Of a stretch of 64,000 nucleotides of DNA, positions 57,896-64,000 are shown piece after piece. The notes below the pieces were generated by a model that was given only the letters and a program-made list of their open reading frames with translations, did not search any database and was not told the DNA's origin. The stretch is from Lumbricus terrestris (Eukaryota > Annelida > Clitellata > Crassiclitellata > Lumbricidae). Where the stretch lies: NCBI GenBank assembly GCA_949752735.1, contig OX457052.1, positions 10,368,047 through 10,432,046 on the forward strand. The letters are read 5' to 3'. Positions within the stretch are counted from its first letter, which is position 1. The number at the start of each line of letters is the position of its first letter. The translations under genes were made by a program, and so were the position numbers.

Positions 57896-58841
57896 TAGGG
57901 CTGTTGATTTAATCGCGTTAACGCCTGCGATTAACGCGTTAAAAGATTTTGCGATTAAAAATTTTAACGAATTAACCGAACGCGTTAATTATAATTATCT
58001 GATTAAAATGGAATCAGAGGCAAAAAGTCATTTTAAACGGAAGGCTCATACTTAACACTAGTGATACATTCTTTGGCAAATATTCCAAAAAAGAATTTGA
58101 GTATTATCGTAGCAATTCTTTGCTCAGTTATCGCCTACATGCGAACCAAAACATGCGTTAAACGCTTACGATGAGCCGTCGACATCGGCCGCATCACATC
58201 GTCCACTAAGGTTGTTTCTTCACCCCGTTGGTTGAACTCCATGAGATGACAAGATCAATCGATTCAGGTTTCAAATGATGTTTACAGAAGGACAACTCAG
58301 ACGATGTTTCGCAAGAACCGCAACCTCTTGTGACAAATTGCGACTAAATAATGAGGCTCAGTAGTAGACCTACTATTGTAGTATTGTTAACTAATTCAAG
58401 CATCCCTTTAACCGACCAATGTAAATAAACTATTCTGCTTATACAATTTTGATAGTCAGAAAACGGTATTTGTCCAGAAGGCTAATTTTCACATTTAGGC
58501 CTATATCATTTTAATTACAGGTGTCTCAAATGAAAAAAATTTACGGATTTTGAGCAGTTGACTGATTTGAACAGTGTTTCAATTCTGTCTATTATGAAAA
58601 AAACCTGTTCAATAAGCTAAAGGCAGAATTCAATAGGTCTAAGCCCGAGGCTATTGACTATGTTTGCAATAGAAAGAATGCATCAAGTCATTCAAATTTT
58701 ATACTTCAGGGGTCCTTAGAAAATAGTAAGAATAATATATTTGAAGGAAATGTATTGCGATTAATTTGCAGTTAATTGCGATTAAAAAAATTAATCGCGC
58801 GATTAATTTCGATTAAAATTTTTAATCGAACAACAGCCCTA
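57896..58841. mobile_element. Non-autonomous hAT element, 946 bp, nested
   Basis: Terminal inverted repeats start TAGGGCTGTTGATTTAATCG and end CGAACAACAGCCCTA. They are flanked by a perfect 8-bp duplication ATTAAAAC (57888-57895 and 58842-58849). Subterminal zones are filled with GATTAA / TTAATCGCG repeats on both sides, likely transposase-binding arrays by analogy with other hAT elements. No transposase ORF. It sits inside the larger element at 55844-59231, so it is the younger insertion. Confidence 0.9.
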
Positions 58842-59536
58842 ATTAAAACCTTAGCTGTTTGTTGTGATTTTGCAATGACAAGGACTCATTTTTATACATG
58901 AACTAGCTGAAAGAATCCAAGGATAAAATGTTGACTGAGAGAGCAGCAGTAATATTAAACACATTAATTAGTCTAAATAGAATAATAACAACACAGTAGG
59001 CCTAAGTAACATGTGCAATGTGAAACAAAATGCTGTAAACAACGAAACTGGAAAAGGTACGAAAGATTGCGATATAGCATAAACTTTAGTCATGTTGAGC
59101 TCCCAGTAAATATTAACATAAAATTCTGCAATTTCACTCTGTTATTTCACAGACCAGGTGTAACAACTTCAGAGGGTACCGTGTAGAAATTACGAATTTA
59201 AAATTTTCTCATTGGCTTAACGGGCGCCCTACCAGTGTAGCTGCACTTCATGATAAGCAAATAATAATAAAAGTAATAATAACAATAATCTTTGTTTAAT
59301 TTAAAACTAACACAACGCATGATGATTACAATTCATAGTATGAATGGATGACCACAAGTTATTACAGGAGTCGAATTGAACTGTTGCCAGCCATGCAAGG
59401 AGCCCATCACGTCCTACTCCTCATTTTTACCAATGCCATCTGCCGAATGGAAGGTTGAGTGGATCTATCTGGGAGGGAAGCGATCCTGCATCCGTGGGCT
59501 CTTCGTGCCACGCTACCCTAAACCCTTCTCTCATAA

Positions 59537-59812
59537 CAGGGCCGGATTAAGGCATGTTCGGCCGAACAGGGGTCCCCACACCTTAGGAGGCCCCACACAT
59601 GCAGGAAAAAACAATTTTCCGAAAAATTTTAGATTTTCAGCAAATTTCAACCAAACGACTTTAAAAAGGTCATCAACTTTTTTGGAGGGAAATAATCGGT
59701 ATATTCTATGAAATATTTGACCAAACGACTAAAAAAGGTCATCACAATTTTTCGGCCGAAGATCTGCAAAAAAATCCCGAACAGGGCCCTCACATTTTGT
59801 AATCCGGCCCTG
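59537..59812. mobile_element. hAT-like MITE, 276 bp (CAGGGCCGGATTA family)
   Basis: Inverted repeats CAGGGCCGGATTAAG and TTGTAATCCGGCCCTG. Flanking octamers TCTCATAA / ATTCGTAA agree at 5 of 8. Internal CGACTTTAAAAAGGTCATC motif occurs in other MITEs here. Confidence 0.75.
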
Positions 59813-59819
59813 ATTCGTA

Positions 59820-60780
59820 ATGTAATCAGACATAATCTTCAAGAGCGGTTTTCAAACGGCTGTAAGTATAAACAATTCTTACGAGGCTACAGAATTATGC
59901 CAAACTTTAATTTATTTTTATGTCCACCACATGCTTCTATTTCTTTAACAAATTTCTTTAAATTCATGGTGTTCCTCAAAAAAATTAATTTCAAGGACTT
60001 TGCGCATGACTGTTTTTTTCATCTGACCATTGCTGGTCACACACCGTCAATCAATTTTTTGCCTGCGGATGCAATAAAAATAAAATTTAAAAACCTGCTG
60101 ATCCAGAATAATAATATATCGCAAAAAATTTAACCTTCCAAATAATACAACTTAACCAAAACTATAGAGTATAACCATGTCCGTTAATACCAGAAAGGCA
60201 ACCAGCAAGACAGTTGTTCCCAAGCATAATACTAGCATACCAAAAAAATACAATAAAATACTTTTCATCCCATAAACCTCTACCAAGTGGATTCGAACCG
60301 TCGTATAATTAATCCTAAATTTAGCCCTGACGCAAAGACTTTAATACGCACAGCATCTAGGCTGTCTGTCTTCTAACATATGTCTGTGGAGAAACAGCTG
60401 CTGCTAACTCAATGTCACTCAGCAGACGTCTTGTTAAGGAAAAAAACGCCAGAGAACGTGCTATTATGCAGTCCCACTGTGCAAACCAGACAACATGCAA
60501 AAATAGATCAATGCTGAAACAGTGAATATTTAGTTCTACACAGTTGCAATTCTTGCACCATACATTAATCACAACGGCATGCTAAATTTAATCAGCATGC
60601 TAATTTAGTAGCCTTGAGGACATATTTAACATCACTTGGCATATTAAAACAGAATGGTACATGTATAACTGGAGGGCATAAATGAGTGATACACTTGACC
60701 TGGTTTTCTGATACAATTCAAACTGACCCTTGGTTCCATTGTTATAATAAAACAGTAAGTTGTCAAGAACTCAAGTATTC
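59820..60780. other. No gene recognised
   Basis: AT-rich unique sequence; open frames show no domain. Confidence 0.45.
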
Positions 60781-60784
60781 ACCT

Positions 60785-60990
60785 ATCAGGCACACTACAC
60801 AAATACCACTACACCCACACAATTATGTGTACAACGGACATTGAACCCACACAAATATAGGTACAACCAACACTGAACCCAACACAAATATATGTACAAC
60901 CACTATGGCTCTATACACACAAGATATGCACAACCACCACCCACACAAATATATGTACAACCAACACTGAACCTGCACAAATACATAGTG
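60785..60990. repeat. ACACAAATATATGTACAACC repeat
   Basis: About six irregular copies of ACACAAATATATGTACAACC plus AACACTGAACCC. Confidence 0.85.
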
Positions 60991-60999
60991 GTAAAAAAG

Positions 61000-62435
61000 T
61001 TTTTTCGTTTTTATTCTCTACCAAAAACGTGTTTTTTTTCGTTTGTTATTTTTCGCATCGTTTTATCATTTTTTAATTTTTTATGTATCTTTACCTATTT
61101 ATTTACTGTCTATTATTATTTTCCTTAATTTAATTTTTGTCTGATATTCCATACGTTTTCACCGTACTCTCAAGGATTCAGCTAACTATAGTGTCATTAT
61201 GTAGCTGTTTAAGTCCTCATTTGAGAAATACATGTCCCTACAAGAAATGAAATTTGTAAGAGTTATTTGATATAAAATTCTTGGGCCCAAAATTAATATT
61301 TATAAGTAACAATTTTAAGTACAAATGTAATATATACCAGATAATAGTTTTCTTAGCCCAGCATACACATTGCAATGTAATTATTCCGTTACAGTACTCG
61401 AAGTGCCCTTAAGCTAAGCACACAGTCAACAAATCCGACTCTTAAATGCTTGATCTAGAGACCAAAATAGACTCACTGCAAAGGATCCCAACAAGTGACT
61501 TAGATGTAAAAAGTAAATAATTTCAAATTGTCTATCTCTGTCTGTCTGTAAAGTTGGGTCATTCGAGCAACAAAAGACTGGACAAAAAAGTAATGTAATG
61601 TAAATCTTTGAGAATATCTCATCACCCACAAAAGCCATGTCATGAGACCTGCTTATTCACCGGCACTACATGTATATAAAAGCAATTGGTGCTATGGTGA
61701 TGGCGGTTGTGTGGCACTTGACTAGAATGCAGCCATTACTGAATGGTTTCTTCAAAACCATGAGTAAATATAAAAACAGCCAAGCAAACAGAAAACTTAA
61801 GACTAGCACAAACCAGAAGATTCCATACTAAACACTTGAAGAAACATTGCAACGTCAGTTGAAGCCTAAAAGTAGGGTGTGACAATTATTGCCTGGGTTA
61901 GTTGTGTGTATACATGTCATTTGCAAAGCAAGTCATGCATGTCATGATATCCTTAATGCACAATTCAGTGCCAAGTTGAGTTTCTAATATCAGGATCCTT
62001 TAAAGAAATGTAACACATTTATTCACATTTAATATGTGGAATAAGATAAGATAAGAATATTCTTTAATATACCAATTGCTATCCGCATTTTGGTGTACAT
62101 ACAAGGTATAACAAACAAGCATACATCATTTCTATATCCAATCAATGTCAAAATGTTTTAGAATAGCATAAAATCCTAAGTCCAAATCCAATATAAATTT
62201 TATATTTAAAAAAGTTCTTTTAATGACCAACAATTTATGCTGCACTTTGGTTTATATGACAATGGAAAATGACAAATCCTACTTGCCAGAAAATATAATC
62301 ATAGCATATCATTAATCATAGCTTTCGTCCTGACAACATAAGATATCTAAAACACTACCCGTATTCAGCTATCCAATCAGTTTGGAAAAAATTAGTTTTT
62401 AGGCATAAATGGTTTAATGGAGTTGCTCATTATCA
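61000..62435. other. No gene recognised
   Basis: AT-rich unique sequence with a short ATAAG repeat near 62040. Confidence 0.45.
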
Positions 62436-62439
62436 TCGT

Positions 62440-62640
62440 TGTCATCATCATCATCATCATCCGTCATCGTCGTCATCATCATCCGTGTCGTCGTCGTCAT
62501 CGTCATCGTCATCATCATCATCAGCATTATCATCATCATCAGCATCAGCATCATCGTCAGCATCATCATCATCGTCGTCAGCATCATCATCATCAGCAGA
62601 AGCAGCAGCAGCATCATCATCATCATCATCAGCATCATCA
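62440..62640. repeat. Compound (CAT)n / (CGT)n / (CAG)n
   Basis: Imperfect trinucleotide repeat; homopolymeric ORFs on both strands are artefacts. Confidence 0.95.
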
Positions 62641-62649
62641 TTCACTGTT

Positions 62650-63840
62650 GGGAGCCCTGAAAATCTGGCAGCAATTGGTAATTGTCTCCATTTAAAGCAC
62701 ATACCTGTGTATGTATGCACGCAAGCCCACAAAAACCACATTCACATTAGAAGCACAAAGCATAAGCTCACTTAATAAATTAATGAGCAGCACAATTACT
62801 AAATGAACAACTAATAAAACGACAAAAACCTCACAGAGCAAAGGTACTACAACCTTACCGGCACTTCGACTTTGCAACTCCCAGCAGCATTAAGCACAAA
62901 TAGTTCACTCGAACAGTTATCATCCACAAAACGAGGCAACCCCAACGCTAACAGATGTTCTAAACCGCACAGAAATATGCCACAAATCTTTTGACGCACC
63001 CACACCTGAATTAGCTCAACGTCCTCGAAAGAAAATCCCTACCCTGCTAGCAGGCTCCAAATCAAACACCTTCCTCCTCATCGAATCGCATATACACACT
63101 GTGGAGAAAATTTATGTCTTCCAACGCGGTGAAAAAAGTAGTTCAACCGCAAGCCACGCTAGACATCTCAACTCGAATTTAAAATCAATTTAGTCGAGTC
63201 GACGGACAGAGCAGCAAGCCATCAACAACCCAGCAGACAAATAAGCTTCGTTGAACAGCAGGTCGCGAAGGTATACAATAGATGCGAAGGTATAACAATA
63301 GACACATATTGTGAAGCCGAGCAGATGCAGTCCTAAGCAGCTGCAAGATTCTCAATTGCTGTAATGTTTGCATTTGACATTTTAAGCAAATTGTAAAGTC
63401 TCCAGGTCGCCTTCAGCAATTTTGCTCAGGGACTGTCCATAATTGACGTCACGAGCGTCCAGGGAGGGTCACACATTTTTGACAATATGCGACGTTCCCT
63501 TACTAGATATCATATGACTTTTTGCTGATGTGTGGTGAGGGTCAAAAATCGTCCCAAATTGAGTTACATCATTTATGGATGGCCCGTCACCTTTAAGTAA
63601 ACAAAATTTTCATAGCAAAAAGTATGAAAAATAATTCCATACTAAATATCCTCCAGGGTCTCCTTAGGAGATTTTTGTGACAATGTCTTATTCTGGAAGC
63701 AACCAAACATATTCCGAATAAGCAAACACGACTAAGAATCTCCTTAGGAGTATTCCCATTGCAGTCCGAAAATGCTAAATGCCTTGCTCTTACTATAATT
63801 AGGTTTAGTCGAGGCTAAAACACAGATCAACAATCATTCA
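62650..63840. other. No gene recognised
   Basis: Unique sequence. Paired phrases ATCTCCTTAGGAG / CTCCTTAGGAGATTT (63658-63755) form a local direct/palindromic repeat. Confidence 0.45.
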
Positions 63841-63844
63841 CTCA

Positions 63845-63925
63845 TTCATTCATTATGGAGATTTATATAGCACTCCTTCAATGTCACTACTCAGGAGCGC
63901 TCCTGACCCAACCCCGGCTGAAAAG
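63845..63925 (-). mobile_element. LINE/SINE tail with (CATT)n
   Basis: CACTCATTCATTCATTATGG, GATTTATATAGCACTCCTTC, CAGGAGCGCTCCTGACCC; minus orientation. Confidence 0.5.
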
Positions 63926-64000
63926 TACTGGTTTTAAGACTGCAATTAAAACACATATGAGCAAACCCTATAGGCATAAGGCATGTAGACAGTTGAAGCC

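Larger units (their letters stand above)
55844..59231 (-). mobile_element. Large TIR element carrying the same transposase-like relic, with nested hAT insertion
   Basis: The ends are inverted repeats: TAGGGTGCCCGTTAA on the left and TAGGGCGCCCGTTAA on the right, with a second matching block (TTTCT..GGTACCCTCT) about 35-45 bp inside. Total 3.4 kb, or about 2.4 kb without the hAT element nested at 57896-58841. Relics of the DTxxxN family occupy 56424-57380 on the minus strand. The target-site duplication is not resolved (TAGCAGCT on the left against TAGCTGCA, six bases beyond the right end). Homologous cargo links it to the element at 14919-17448. Confidence 0.65.

Overview
This is a 64-kb piece of a repeat-rich animal genome, AT-rich overall, with long introns. 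It carries tRNA-derived SINEs, CR1/L2-like and RTE-like LINE ends, many hAT-type DNA transposons and MITEs, and abundant micro- and minisatellites. No bacterial or organellar signals are present. The repertoire suggests a marine invertebrate (deuterostome or lophotrochozoan); the sequence alone does not settle the phylum.

One host gene can be assembled with good support, on the minus strand. Six exons (45624-45515, 42571-42359, 39247-39099, 36624-36535, 22029-21271, 8382-8168) have consensus splice sites and compatible phases, and they join into one open frame of exactly 512 codons. Exons 1-3 encode a Slp homology domain (a Rab27-binding helix, a four-CxxC zinc finger, and a second helix). 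The product is therefore a synaptotagmin-like/exophilin (Slp or Slac2) Rab27 effector. Exon 5 is a Ser-rich, highly acidic linker and exon 6 is Ser/Asn-rich. C2 domains, if present, lie beyond base 1. Exon 4 is the least certain exon.

Almost everything else sits in introns of this gene or upstream of it. At 1-8 kb there are hAT MITEs, a 19-bp minisatellite, an inverted-repeat element with TTAGGG-like sequence, SINEs and a 34-bp minisatellite. At 8-9.4 kb exon 6 lies between a 17-bp GC-rich array and a 32-bp AT-rich array. At 11-13.7 kb there is a hAT MITE and a CpG-rich island with a perfect CRE. At 14.3-17.5 kb two adjacent hAT elements occur, one carrying remains of a transposase-like protein. 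At 18-25 kb there are SINEs and microsatellites. At 26-28.2 kb there are two further hAT elements, one with a transposase N-terminal ORF. At 30-33 kb there is a 33-unit CAG tract and two minisatellites. At 33.8-38 kb there is a hAT element broken by a LINE insertion, several SINEs and a CpG-rich zone. At 40-45 kb there are LINE ends and minisatellites. Upstream of exon 1 lie a CpG-rich island with four X-box-like palindromes (47.3-47.75 kb), a 244-bp tandem duplication, a 100-bp hairpin, and a CCAAT/CRE/TATA promoter-like cluster (51.9 kb). At 53-60 kb there is a 3.4-kb TIR-flanked element with a second copy of the same transposase-like protein, interrupted by a nested 946-bp hAT element.

The most notable result is that two independent TIR-bounded elements (14919-17448 and 55844-59231) carry relics of the same unusual hAT-like protein with a D-T-x3-N-x-G signature. 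The first has a perfect 8-bp target-site duplication.
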